A stretch of DNA of 64,000 nucleotides from Odobenus rosmarus divergens (GCF_000321225.1 NW_004451873.1:265204-329203); one strand, 5' to 3'. Counted from the first letter of the stretch, positions 38,164 to 49,186 are shown. Numbers and translations are program-made. The notes: generated by a model from the letters alone, not told the origin.

Positions 38164-38575
38164 CCCCTCCCCTTTTTTTAAAGATTTATTTATTTCTGGG
38201 GCACCTGGGTGGCTCAGGTGGTTAAGCGACCTGCTCTTGATTTAGGCTCAGGTTATGATCTCAGAGTCCTGGGATCAAGCCCCATGTCAGGGTCTGCACT
38301 CAGTGCAGAGTGGGCTTGTTCCTCTCCCCCGCCCTTCGCTCCTCTCTCATATAAATAAAATTTAATTAAACAGTAATTTAAAGATTAATTTATTTGAAAG
38401 AGAGAGAGAGAGTGCACAAGCAGGGGAAGGGGCAGAGAGAGAGAGAGAGAAAATCCCAAACAGACTCCCCTACTGAGTATGGAGCTCGATGAGGGACTGG
38501 ATCTCACCACCCTGAGATCACGACAAGCTGAAATCAAGAGTTGAATGGGTAACCGACTAAGCCACCCAGGCGCCC
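38164..38575 (-). repeat. SINEC split by an opposite SINEC
   Basis: This reversed CAN-SINE (tail at 38164-38196, body at 38381-38575 ending ccacccaggcgcccc) is interrupted by the plus-strand SINE listed next. The outer duplication cagctttcttac at 38153-38164 recurs at 38576-38587 with one change. Confidence 0.9.
38197..38380 (+). repeat. SINEC inserted in the tail of a reversed SINEC
   Basis: The head is ggggcacctgggtggctcag; the body has a CT tract and an A-rich tail. The duplication aaagatttatttattt (38180-38195) recurs at 38381-38396 with one change. It lies inside the tail of the reversed SINE. Confidence 0.9.
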
Positions 38576-39097
38576 CAGCTTTCCTACTCCTGATAAAGAT
38601 TTTGTTCTAACATGTAGCCAACTTAAATTTCTACTCTAAGAGAGCTTCAAATTTTTATCCCCTTTTTAAAGGTTCCCTATGTTTCAGTTAGCGTAAGTTT
38701 TAAATATTCCCTTGAAATTTTATAAATTCTTTGCCTAATATTTAGCTGGGAAAGGAGTGGGAAGAAAGGAAGTAAAATATAGGCAGAAGTAGTTGGTGAC
38801 AGGATGAGTGCTGAGAAAAAAGAGATGATATTGGAGATGATACCATCAGTTTTGCTAATGAAACACCTTAGTGCATTCTATCATTCCCACCTATTACTGA
38901 AGGTTGATCACCAAGCTAACTAGAGAGTTATCCCTTTCCCAGGTCTTGGTTACTTAAGTACACAAATTAAGACTGTCTGCTTACTTTGGATTACTCAGTT
39001 GGGAATCTTTAGACCTGCTCAGTCCAAATCAATAGCCACTAACACGGGTGGTCTCTGACACTTGAAATGTGGCTAAAATGAAGACCTGAGCTCTAAA

Positions 39098-39871
39098 TTT
39101 TTTTTTAATTTTTTTATTGTTATGTTAATCACCATACATCATTAGTTTTTGATGTAGTGTTCCATGATTCATTGTTTGTGCATAACACCCAGTGCTCCAC
39201 GCAGAACGTGCCCTCTTTAATACCCATCACCAGGCTAACCCATCCCCCCACCCCCTCCCCTCTAGAACCCTCAGTTTGTTTTTCAGAGTCCATCGTCTCT
39301 CATGGTTTGTCTCCCCCTCCGACTTACTCCCCTTCATTCTTCCCCTCCTGCTATCTTCTTCTTTTTCTTTTTTCTTAACATATGTTGTATTATTTGTTTC
39401 AGAAGTACAGATCTGTGATTCAACAGTCTTGCACAATTCACAGCGCTCACCATAGCACATACCCTACCCAATGTCTATCACCCAGCCACCCCATCCCTCC
39501 CACCCCCCACCACTCCAGCAACACCCACTTTGTTTCCTGAGATTAAGAATTCCTATTAGTGAGGTCATATGATACATGTCTTTCTCTGATTGACTTATTT
39601 CACTCAGCATAACACCCTCCAGTTCCATCCACGTCGTTGCAAATGGCAAGATCTCATTCCTTTTGATGGCTGCATAATATTCCATTGTGTATATATACCA
39701 CATCTTCTTTATCCATTCATCTGTCAATGGACATCTTGGCTCTTTCCACAATTTGGCTATTGTGGACATTGCTTCTTTTTTTTTTGGGGTGCACGGACCC
39801 CTTCGGATCCCTACATTTGTATCTTTTTTTTTTATACCCAGTAGTGCAATTGCTGGATCGTACGGTACTGA
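39098..39871 (-). repeat. Young 5'-truncated L1
   Basis: It has a poly-T tail, reversed 3' UTR (tttgatgtagtgttccatga, G-rich tract reversed) and the end of ORF2. Two long A runs (sense) interrupt the coding part at about 39775-39785 and 39825-39835. The older repeat it entered continues on both sides. Confidence 0.9.
39464..39769 (-). pseudogene. L1 ORF2 C-terminal fragment
   Basis: The minus frame encodes MSTIAKLWKEPRCPLTDEWI, then KKMWYIYTMEYYAAIKRNEI and MELEGVMLSEISQSEKDMYH. This is the conserved C-terminal end of L1 ORF2p (endonuclease/reverse-transcriptase protein). The enzymatic domains are absent, so it is a dead 3' remnant and not a host gene. Confidence 0.85.
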
Positions 39872-40098
39872 GTTTTTTTTTTTATTTAATTTTTATTTAA
39901 ATGTAAAAGCTGAAGCAACATTTTTTTTTTTTATTGTTTTGGTAGAACTACATTTCACTTTAACTGGTTTTTTTTTTAAATTATTATCATATTTAGTAGT
40001 GTGCGTTTCATCTTAGTTTTTTTTTATCTAGCTATCAAAAATTTTAAATTACACACATGGCTTGCATCATATTTCTACTGGACGGCACTGCTTGGCAA

Positions 40099-40290
40099 CA
40101 GTGGTCTTCAACTGGGGACCATTCTGTCCCCCAAGGAACATCTGTCAACATCTAGAAACATTTTTGGTTGTCACAACTTGGGAGTGCTATTGGCTTCTAG
40201 TGGATAGAGACCAAGGATGATACTAAACATTCTACAACACACAAAATAACCTTGTTTTGGAAACAAAATATACCTAAATATCAACACCAC
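40099..40290 (+). repeat. MER20 (hAT-Charlie DNA transposon)
   Basis: The sequence gtggtcttcaactggggacc, aacatttttggttgtcacaa, ttggcttctagtggatagag and tgatactaaacattctacaa closely follows MER20. Some MER20 copies act as enhancers in placental mammals; no function is shown here. Confidence 0.85.
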
Positions 40291-40879
40291 CGCTACCTCA
40301 GTTCTTTTATCAGAATACAACAGAGAAAAGCACTCATTACATATGTCAAGCACCTATTACATAAGGAAGTAATGAGGTACGACAGGATGGCTGATGTTTA
40401 GAGAAAAGCTTTTGTGGAAGAGGAAGAATTTATGATCATAGAAGAAGGCTCGTATGATTTTAAAAGGCAAAAACAGAAGAATGAGGACTAAATTCTCTTT
40501 TATTGTTAGAATAAAGGAAAAAACTACTATCAACAAAACGCTCATGAAAAGGAATGAGAAGTCTCAGGCTAGTCAGGACCAGAAACTCCTGCAACAATTT
40601 AGGGAAAGAGGTCTTGAGGCCTTAAGCTAAGTATACTGCAGCTCAGAAAGAACAGATGGAATAATTACCCCTTAATATTTTCAAAGCAATTTTTTCTTTA
40701 AACATACTAATCATATATAGCATATAAACTATTTCAAGAATGATAAATGAGCATTATAATGTGCTTAAATAAAAATAAAGTAGATCACCACTTTTTTCAT
40801 TATTAATCAGTAGTGCCAAATTAGATTAGACCAAGTCTCAAGCTAAGGCTGAAGAAAGTTTTGAGGCAGACAACATTAC

Positions 40880-41033
40880 CTTTCTGTGTCAAGCGCCTCC
40901 TCATTTTTCATCCATCTAATGGTTGGAGTAGGAAGTCCTGAAGCAACACACGGCAACACCGCACTCTGACCAATGACTCTGACTAAGGAAGAAGGTTGTT
41001 TCAAAAATACCAAGTTTGAAGTGAATTCAGGAT
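40880..41033 (-). CDS. NEO1: Neogenin exon with first half of third Ig domain (probable exon 4)
   Basis: This 154-bp exon carries the N-terminal half of the third Ig domain. The acceptor is ttttttag|ATCCTGAA and the donor GAAAG|gtaatg. It enters in phase 1: the G of the previous exon plus AT makes Asp of DPEF. It leaves in phase 2, with AG of a serine codon at the end. The peptide runs [20 protein letters not shown], then [20 protein letters not shown], then [12 protein letters not shown]. The first Ig cysteine is in VLPCVAS and the core tryptophan in IRWMKNEE. The partner cysteine is absent here and lies on the exon at 24668-24804, 16 kb away. Reading through the donor would give ...DTER followed by a stop, so intron retention would truncate the protein. 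Confidence 0.96.
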
Positions 41034-41129
41034 CTAAAAAATTAAAAAACAAAAGACAATAGTTAAGAAAGCACTTTACTATTTTAATGATGAGGAATGG
41101 CAAATTCCTATTCAGTCTGTGTGGCTTTA

Positions 41130-41236
41130 TTATTTTATTTTTTTTAAGTAGGCTCCATGCCCAGTGTGGGGCTTGAACTCATGACCCCAAGATCAAGAGA
41201 TGCATGCTTTACCAGCTGAGCCAGTCAGGCGCCCTA
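41130..41236 (-). repeat. Short SINEC with target-site duplication
   Basis: A shortened CAN-SINE (taagtaggctccatgcccag, ending gagccagtcaggcgccc). The perfect duplication tgtggcttta lies at 41120-41129 and 41237-41246. It is about 100 bp upstream of a NEO1 acceptor. Confidence 0.93.
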
Positions 41237-41310
41237 TGTGGCTTTACATAACAAAATATTTTAAGCACAAGTGACACAAGAAGCGCCCATTTAAATTACC
41301 AAACATTTCC

Positions 41311-41492
41311 GGGTGCCTGGGTGGCTCAGTTGGTTAAGTGTCCGACTCTTGATTTCGGCTCAGGTCATGATCTCGGTCATGAAATCAAGCCCTGCTTTGG
41401 GCTCCGTGCTCAGCAGGGAGTCTGCCTGAGATTCTTTCTCTCCCTCTCCCTGTGCCCCGTCCCCAAAATAAACATATAAATCTTAAAAAAAT
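41311..41492 (+). repeat. SINEC with 18-bp target-site duplication
   Basis: The head is gggtgcctgggtggctcagt. The duplication aaattaccaaacatttcc at 41293-41310 matches 41493-41510 with one change. Confidence 0.95.
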
Positions 41493-41904
41493 AAATTAGC
41501 AAACATTTCCTTAATCACTTTGATGTGTAAAGCACTGTGCTAGGCTCTCTGGGGACCTTAAGGATGTAGCAGTTGTAGCTCCTAACTTCAAGGTGCTTAC
41601 TAGTCAACTGAGGGATATTTGGCAAGAATCCCCTTCACATCAAAAGACTGAATAAAGTAAATGTTTCATGAGTGGTACAAAGAGAGAAAAGACTGAGCAA
41701 GCTCAGGACCCTTAACAGCATCCTCTCCATTCATAGGGATATCGTAAGAGGTTTCCTTTACATCCCTACATCTGTGTGTTACTTCTAAAAATCTTTCTGA
41801 GTTTCATCTCTTTAACTCATTCACTTAGTCTGTCAATCCCTTGATTTTTATAATGGTACAACTGTTAGGCTGCTACTGTGTGTGTTCACTTTATACAGCT
41901 GCCC

Positions 41905-42500
41905 TCTTATGGATATCTGAAAAGGCCACACTCTAATGGGTAGAAGACAGGGTTCTCTTCTTGATGGAGTGGTATTTCCAGTGTTCAGTTTTGAGAAAAA
42001 AGACTGTTCTCAGGTAAAGAGATAGGACTCTTGTCCCCATACTCTCAGGAAAAGATGTTCTACATCCATGTTAACAACCACCAGGGCTGGCTCTAAACTT
42101 GCGTGACTAATGGATGACAGTTCTACAGCCATGGTAACAAGTAAACATTGTCTAATAGATGAGTGACAGCTCGCTTCAGTGAACATGCCTTTGAAAGAAA
42201 GCCAGCCAATGAGTGATAGCCTCAGGCTTTAAAAGTCAGCCATTCAGAAGTGGAATCACTTGCTTCTATAGCTGACATTAACCTGCTCCCACGTCTGTAA
42301 CCAACCATAAAACATGCTTCTATGGCTGACATCAACCCACTCTTGCCTCTTAACCAACACACCAAAAATAACATCTTCCCCAAAATTCTATACGAGAGCA
42401 GCAGTTTGCATTATTCAAGAAGACTACGCTTAACAACTATGGTTTTTCCTCACTTAAGTAAATAAAACATTATTTTGTTTTTGTTTCAGATATTGAGTGG
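41905..42500 (+). repeat. Possible LTR remnant with tandem units
   Basis: A GC-moderate stretch with ggctttaaaagtcagccatt and a tail of taaataaaacattattttg looks like LTR promoter and poly-A regions. It contains an imperfect 54-bp tandem repeat at 42261-42314 and 42315-42368, each starting tgcttctatrgctgacat. No internal retroviral genes are seen. Confidence 0.35.
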
Positions 42501-42714
42501 TGGTTCATCCTCTGACACTGAAAATCTTTTTTTCCTTGGATCTGGTTTGAGGATTTGCTTGACTGGTACCCCAGAGAAGAAACAGGACCTCTGCCATGTA
42601 AAACCAAGTCAGGAAGAAGGCTCGAAGATGCTGCAATATGGCAATAGTTTTCTTTTTTTCCCATTGGGATTTAGTTAAATTTAATCATATTTTGATAGAC
42701 ACAAATAAATTTGA

Positions 42715-43320
42715 ACAAATATTTTCTGGCTTCTAAGTGTCAGTTACCATTCTTGGCAGCAGACAAAATTCCCTACCCTCGTTGACCTTATATACTACTG
42801 GGGGAGAGAGACAAGAAATAAAAGACATTGTATGTCAGACAATGGATATGTTCTGAAGTAAAATTAAGGGGGAAAGAGGAAAGTACCAGGGTGGATATGG
42901 AAGACTGTTGTTTTAAACAGTGGCCAAGGAAGCCTTAACAATGAAGTGATATTTGAGCAGAGAAATAAGACGGTTGTGTCAGGCAGATATCTGAGGGAAG
43001 AGGATTCCAGGCAGGGCAAATGGCAAGTAGAAAGACCCCAAAGCAAAAGAATGTCTGGAGTACTCTTGGAAACATAAGGTGGTCACAATCATAGAGTGAG
43101 GGAGAGAAGAGTACCAGATGGAAGGAGAGAGATGGTGAGGAAGGGGGCATTAAGATTATAAAAAGCCTTACAGGCCAAGGACTTCGCTCTAAAATGAGAA
43201 ACCATTAGGTTTTGAGCAAAGATGTAACATGATCTAATATATATTTTATTTTATTTTATAATCTAATATACATTTTAAAAAATAACTGTGGCTACTGAGC
43301 TGAAAATACACAGGGACAGG
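42715..43320 (+). repeat. L2 remnant
   Basis: Sense L2 wording: tggccaaggaagccttaaca, tatctgagggaagaggattc, caggcagggcaaatggcaag, agccttacaggccaaggact and gttttgagcaaagatgtaac. It is interrupted by ATTTT-rich sequence at about 43240-43260. Confidence 0.7.
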
Positions 43321-44207
43321 AATGGCAAAGGCATGGATGATGATGACAAAGAAAGAAACTGCATTAAAAAAAAAAAGTCGGTTCAAAGCCCATCAGGAAC
43401 ACCCTCGAGTGTCGCTGCTCCCAACACTGGGCTCACCTTGCAAGCCAATCCACAGACTAAAAATTAGCCTACAAATAGCTGTATATAAAAAATCTGCCCA
43501 AACAATGTAAAGATGGCCCCATTATATTCATAAACTCAGGTTTGAAGGAAGAAATGTGGAATCAGGCACCCAGCAGTGGAAACAAGCTGAGAGGCCAGGA
43601 GGCAGCAGGAGGCAAGCATGATTGGGATGAGCAACACGTGAGAGGAAGTCATGAGTAAGCAGAAGTTACACAGCTGAGAAAAGACACAGGAAACAGAGGA
43701 GAGCCAGCAGGGGCAGAGTGAGAATCCACAGAGAGGGAAGAAGGGGCTGAATTTACATTAAATGGGGGAACGCTATAAAGACCCAAGAACTCTTGCTCAC
43801 CAGTGTCTCCAGAGCTGCTCTATTAGTTAACACGCTGCCCATCCCTTACATGAACTAGCCCGAGGGAGTCTTGGATTCTGACAAGAGATCTAACTATATC
43901 AAGTATCCCATTCCAGGGAAGGAGCAGATAGAGGCTTGATAGAAGACACAGACCTAGGGTGTCTTTGGCCAAGAAGAATGCCATGGATACACTTTATCGC
44001 TTCATAAATTTCTACTAATGTAGTCACTAAAGAGTAAATCTTTCTGACACGTTTTCTTCTTTTCTCTGCCTATGAGAAACAGACTCCTTAGGCTGATATT
44101 AACTTGTCACAATCATATATTTAACAGTGTTTATTTAAAAAGAAAATTCTAACAATTTTCATCCATTAAGAAACATAAAACCCCAAGTCCTGATAATAAA
44201 TTAATAC

Positions 44208-44483
44208 CTGGAAGAACTTTCAATTCAGCTTCATCGCTGTACTTTGGTGGCCCACTGCTTTCAACTATGCAGCGATAAAGTCCCCCATCGCCTTCAGTAG
44301 CGTTGCTGATAACCAGTGTTCCACTTGGAAGTTTGATAACTCTATCATCCAGAAGAAGAGGCTGTCTGTTCTGTTCCCACCTCACAAACGGGACCATATC
44401 TACATTAACTTCACAATTCAGAATTGCACTGTTCCCAGCATAAACAGAAGAAGGTTCTGGTTGGCTGGCAAATCTTGGAAGAC
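44208..44483 (-). CDS. NEO1: Neogenin exon with second Ig domain (probable exon 3)
   Basis: This 276-bp exon encodes one whole Ig domain of neogenin. The acceptor is attgtccag|GTCTTCC and the donor CCAG|gtatt. It is phase 1 at both ends, the classic symmetric one-exon Ig domain. The first codon is completed by the last G of the preceding exon to give glycine. The peptide begins [20 protein letters not shown] and ends ELKVLP. Its cysteines are in AILNCEV and GLYRCIVES, and the core tryptophan is in [12 protein letters not shown] in VISNATEGD is a potential N-glycosylation site. The open frame continues past the donor as GINLLSG, which is intron, and upstream as intron-derived residues before PGLPRF. 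Joining it to the exon 5.7 kb to the right restores the continuous neogenin frame. Confidence 0.96.
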
Positions 44484-44783
44484 CTGGACAATAGAGGAAA
44501 AGAAGAAATAAAATGTAGTTTAATGTTACCTTAAAATGTCGTGTTGGGAACCAGGAGCAAGTCAGCCCATGTGGCCATATGTACGCTGGAACCAGGGTCA
44601 AGAAGAAAGTCTATGGGTCAGGAAACTGGCTACAACAGGGATACAAGTCAAATAAGTAAATGTACTAGGGATAACTGAAGTCACATTCCTCACAGTTGGA
44701 GAAGCAAGGTACAAATATGGAAAAGCAGAAGGGTAGAACAAATCCCATGGTATTGGTAGAATTAAGGCATGAGTATAAACTTA

Positions 44784-44912
44784 CAGTCTTATATAATTAT
44801 ATATAATTAAACATATACACAGATATAAATGTATGTGTAAAAATATATATACACATTTCATACACGGTCATTACACATATATATATCTATACATATATAT
44901 GTATATGTATAA
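44784..44912. repeat. TA/TG-rich low-complexity tract
   Basis: Repeated atatatat, acacat and gtatgtg units form an AT-rich simple repeat in the intron, about 300 bp from the second-Ig exon. Confidence 0.8.
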
Positions 44913-46019
44913 ATCTCCTAGCTCTGTCCAGAGAGAGTCCAAAATCAATGCCACTTGAGTAGCCAAGAGTATATGGTGACATAATCTTGATTTCTAAATA
45001 CCATTTTCCACTACAAGGAACCAATGCTCCTTAAAGAGGCTGATTCCATGACTAGAGTAAGGAAAGTACAAGATAAACCTGGAACATCCTGTGACAGGAA
45101 GTAAGGAAGCATCCAAAGAACAATATGGACATATCAAAAGGACACAGAAGTCAGACTGAAGGGAGTTTCCTCTGGCTCAATCTGGGATAATGATAATTGA
45201 GGCAGAAAAGAAGGAATGGATGCTAAACTCACTGGTGAAAGGTGGATGAAGAATAGGATGTATACAGAGCCTCAAATTAGCTCTTCCCAAAATACTGCTA
45301 ATTAATAAAAGTATAAATATTAACTTCACAGTGGAGAAACATAGCATAGACCATATTAACAAAGTAATAAAGGTTAACATAAGCAGTAATGAAACAAAAC
45401 ATCATACATTTCCTGATAGAATGCACTAAGAAGAACGTGGCATCATTTACTTCTGCGATATTTCTTCCCAAAATGCAAAACCTGAATATATTCATAGGGG
45501 AAAATCAGAAAACACAAAATGAGACAAGGATAAACTAAAGAATGGTTTGAGACCAAAAGAGCCTAAACTACTAACTACAACATGTAATCCAGGACCAGAA
45601 AGGAGTGGCAAAGGGGCAAAGTTCCTGCTTTTGTTTTTTGCTCTTAAGAACTTTATTGAAGCAACCAGTAAAATCAGAATGGTATCTACAGTAGTATCGT
45701 ATTAAGATTAACTTCCTAAAATTGATGGATGGTTATTTAGGAGAGTATCTTTGTTTTTAGGAAATACACAAGAAGTATTTAGGTGAGGGTAATGCCTCCA
45801 ACTTACCCATAATGATTCAGAAAAAAACACCGATTTGGGTATGTGCATATTGTGGGGGGTTATAAGGAAGACACAGTAAAATGTTAACAATTGGGTAATC
45901 TTGAGTGAAGAATATATGGGATTTCTTGGTTTCACTCTTGCAATAACTGTATGAGTTTGAAATTATTTCAAAATAAAATATTGACAAAAATGTAGTCATA
46001 AATACTCTGTAGATGCCAC

Positions 46020-46255
46020 AGAATGTAGTGGTTAAGAGCCTAAATTCTGGAGTCACATAATCTGAATGTGAATCCCAACCCCACCACTTCATGGCTGTGT
46101 GACATTAGCAAGTTACTTAACGTTGAAGTCTCAGTTTCTCCATCAGGAAAATGAGAACAATAAGAGACCTCATAGGGTGTTAAAAAGGTTAATATTTAAC
46201 ATAAATACTTCATACATAGCATATTGCCTTGACAGTAGGCAATAAAAACTCAAAT
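46020..46255 (+). repeat. MIR, nearly complete
   Basis: A canonical sense MIR: gtagtggttaagagcctaaa, tgaatcccaaccccaccact, gctgtgtgacattagcaagt and agtttctccatcaggaaaat. Confidence 0.9.
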
Positions 46256-46260
46256 ATTAG

Positions 46261-46444
46261 GGGTGCCTGGGTGGCACAGTTGGTTAAGCATCTCACTCTT
46301 GGTTTTGGCTCAGGTCATGATCTCAGGGTCTTGGGATCGAGCCCCACGTCAGGGTCCGCACTCAGTGCAGAGTCGGCTTGAGATTCTCTCTCCCTCTCTG
46401 CCCCTCCCGCTAATGCCCCCCCCAAATAAATAAATCTGGAAAAA
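46261..46444 (+). repeat. SINEC
   Basis: The head is ggtgcctgggtggcacagtt, with a CT tract and aaataaataaatc tail. The flanking aaaactcaaatatta (46246-46260) and aaatactcaaatag after the tail form an imperfect duplication. Confidence 0.93.
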
Positions 46445-47329
46445 AATACTCAAATAGTAGCTGCTATTATTATTAACAGTAACATCTAAAAAATTGAGAT
46501 GTGGAGAACACAGCAAACTGTTTCTTTAAAGACTAACAAACATAGTAAATTATGAGAAACAGTTCCAGGTTTTGTAGTTTTATGGTGGTGAATTATTCCA
46601 TATGGAAATAACACACAAGTTGTCTAGCCTTCTTACAAATTTTTTCTTATTTTTTATATCAAGGGGATTTTTGAAGGAAAGAAAGATAAAATTAGCCATA
46701 CATCCACTTTACAGAAACCAAAAAATTAGAAGAATGGAATTAACAAAGATAAACAGAGAAACTAAGAAAGTAGGAAAAAAGAAAGCTGAAATAAAACCAA
46801 GAGCTAATTCCCCTCCTGAGGTCTCATGAAAATGAGTAACAACATATGTGGAACTGGCAGACAAGAGATTTCTACAAGTTTCTCAACAGGGAAAGCAGAT
46901 GGAGGAACTGGTGCTGACACATCATGGCAGAAACTGCTGCAGCCTCCTGCGCTCACAAGTAGGAGGCCCATTTGTCCTGCTGCTTCCAGAGAATTGCAGG
47001 AGAAAGGAGCCAGTAGGAGTGAGACGGGGGCTGGACAAACAGAGATTAACAATGTCTGTATTCAGACCACCCAATAACTCCACCTTTAGGCACAAAACAC
47101 TCCTAGCCAGGCTACTGCCCAGGCAGTAAAACCAAAATTTCCACTGTGGAGAAATGAGTGCAGAAAGACGACTTCTCCTATTTAATTTTATGAGCTACGT
47201 ACTTTGTGTTCTTTCAGAAATTCCCCTTCTTACTTGACTTGGGCAGAATCAGTTGCTATCACTTGTAACCAAAGAACACTAACCAATGTTCTTTTAGAAT
47301 GGCAATTTGGCAGTACCTTTTTGAAAAAA

Positions 47330-47975
47330 AAAATTAGTTTTATTGAGATACAATTTATATACCATAAAGTTTATCACTTCAAGTCCACAATTCAACAGTT
47401 TTTAGTATACACACAAAGTTGTGCAACCATCCCTAGAATCTAGTTGGAGAACACTTTCATCATCCTTCAAAGAAACTCTGTGCTCAGTTGCAGCCATCCC
47501 CCATTCCCTGTACTCACCCACCCAGCCCCTGTGCGCTTATCTCCCTCCCCCATCCTCAGCCCTAGAAAACCACCAATCTACTTCTTGGCTCCCTACAGTT
47601 CCTCCAGACATTTCATATATACGAAGTCCAGACATTTCATATATATGAAGTTATATGATATGTGGCTTCTTTCACTTATGTTTTTCATGTTTATCCATGT
47701 TTCAGTACATATAAGAATTTCATTCCTCTTTATTGCTGAGTAACATTCCATGTATGAATATACCACATTTTGGTTAGCCAATCATCACTTGATAGGTTGT
47801 TTCCACTTTTTGGTTATTACAGATAATGCTGCTAAAACCATTCATGTACAAATTTTTGTACAGATCTATCTTTTCATTTCTCTGGGGTTGATACCTAGAA
47901 ATGGAATTGCTCAGTCATAAGGTAATTTTATGGTTAAAATTTTGAGGAACAGCCAAATAGTTCAGTGCTCTTTTT
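47330..47975 (-). repeat. Old L1 3' end
   Basis: Reversed L1: tattgagatacaatttatat, aaagttgtgcaaccatccct, tgctgagtaacattccatgt and cctagaaatggaattgctca. It includes a 24-bp tandem doublet. Confidence 0.75.
47603..47650. repeat. 24-bp tandem doublet
   Basis: Two adjacent units starting tccagacatttcatatata (47603-47626, 47627-47650) differ at one base. It lies inside the old L1. Confidence 0.9.
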
Positions 47976-48399
47976 AAAATTATATACACACACAAAATAT
48001 ATTCTATGATCCAGCAACTAATACAATTACTAATTCCAATAATCTTTTCTATAGAGATTTATAAAAGACTGTTCACTATACTACTGCCTTTAACATCAGA
48101 CAATTTTTATTCATGTAACTGTTCATCAAAAAGGGAATCTTGGGATAAATCACAGTATATCTATACAATGGATATTATGCAACTTTTAAAAGAACTTTCA
48201 TTCATCTCTTAGCTCAGATCTTATATCCTCCTGATACTCAGGCCATGAGTGAGTTAAATAACTCTCCTACAGAATCTTGTCTGCAGCCAAAGAATTGATT
48301 ATATTGTATTAAAATTGGCTGTTTACTAAGACATTAGACCAAAAAATGCTTCCTGAAGGATATGAAAATTAAAAAGAAGGATGGACAAATCCAGCAGAG

Positions 48400-49090
48400 T
48401 AGAAAGAGAGGAAAAAGTAGGGGACAGGCTTAATAGGGAGTGGGGAAACCATGAGCAAAGGCCAGAGACAGAGAATAAAAGGAATTTGAAAATATTCAGT
48501 ACTGGCAGAGCTTAAAATGTGTTGAAGGTGGTCCTGCTGCTGCTGATGGTAGAGGGCAGGGAGAGAGGCAGGGCGGAGTGTTAAGAAATGAAGTTGGAGA
48601 GGGGGAACTGGGTGGCTCAGTCGGTTAAGTGTCCGACTCCTGATTTCAGCTCAGGGCATGATCTCAGGGTCCTGGGATCCAGCCCCACATCAGGCTCTGT
48701 GCTCAGCAGGGAGTCTGCTTGAGATTCTCTCCCTCTCCCTCTGCCCTTCCCCACTCCCCCTAAAATAAATAAATAAATCTTTAAAAAGGGAGGGAGGAAG
48801 CTGGAGTGGAGGCCAGCTCATGAAAAGACCTAGAGGCCTGTTCAAGAGTTTAGACATGCACTTGATGCTGTCACTGAAGAGCTACTGAAGGGTGAGGAGA
48901 GAGCCTGACCACTGGACTGGAAGAGGGAAAGAACGAGGCAGCGGGTGGTGTGAGGTGAGGGATGATGAGGAGCAGCCTCAGGATCACGTACAGAGAAACC
49001 AGGAAGCAGAATTCACTGGATTTGGTGAAAGGCTGTGGCAGACAGCAGAGAGGAAGGAGTCACAATTAAAGCCCAGCTTAAGAACATAAA
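48400..49090 (+). repeat. L2 remnant split by a SINE
   Basis: Sense L2-like wording: accatgagcaaaggccagag, then after the SINE tcatgaaaagacctagaggc and gaggtgagggatgatgagga. Approximate boundaries. Confidence 0.5.
48603..48786 (+). repeat. SINEC
   Basis: The head is gggaactgggtggctcagtc, with gttaagtgtccgactcctga, a CT-rich tract and an aaataaataaatcttt tail. It is inserted in L2-like sequence. Confidence 0.93.
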
Positions 49091-49186
49091 TGACAAAGAA
49101 GAGCTCACCTAAGTGACACTGCAGGGGCAGTCATAATGCTAACTTATTTATCTACATGTTGCAGAAAGCCTGGCAAGCAGATCAGA

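Larger units (their letters stand above)
39016..40098 (+). repeat. Possible old DNA element split by the L1
   Basis: Left piece (gtccaaatcaatagccacta, cacttgaaatgtggctaaaa) and right piece (acacatggcttgcatcatat, tactggacggcactgcttgg) look like the two ends of one ancient element. The family was not assigned. Confidence 0.35.
24805..40879 (-). other. NEO1: NEO1 intron 4 (complete, about 16.1 kb)
   Basis: This phase-2 intron splits the third Ig domain. Most of 28050-40300 is L1 sequence of several ages with SINEs inserted. Stretches with nothing assigned: 24805-25033 (directly upstream of the acceptor of the 137-bp exon), 25245-26860, 27650-28050, 30550-31030, 34070-34500, 37060-37800, 38590-39015 and 40300-40879. 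26781-26792 is a short (GT)n and 26840-26856 a short (TTTG)n. Confidence 0.9.
41034..44207 (-). other. NEO1: NEO1 intron 3 (complete, about 3.2 kb)
   Basis: This phase-1 intron lies between the second-Ig exon and the first half of the third-Ig exon. It contains two SINECs in opposite orientations near the exon, a possible LTR remnant and an L2 stretch. 41515-41900 and 43330-44200 show nothing I could assign. Confidence 0.9.

Noticed and set aside
42470..42678. Opposing open frames at an apparent exon after tttgtttcag
   Set aside because: A good-looking acceptor exists on the plus strand, but there is no matching protein, no clear donor, and NEO1 is on the other strand.
46600..47130. Cluster of short open frames on the plus strand
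   Set aside because: They are unrelated frames in intron sequence, with no Kozak, promoter or domain evidence.
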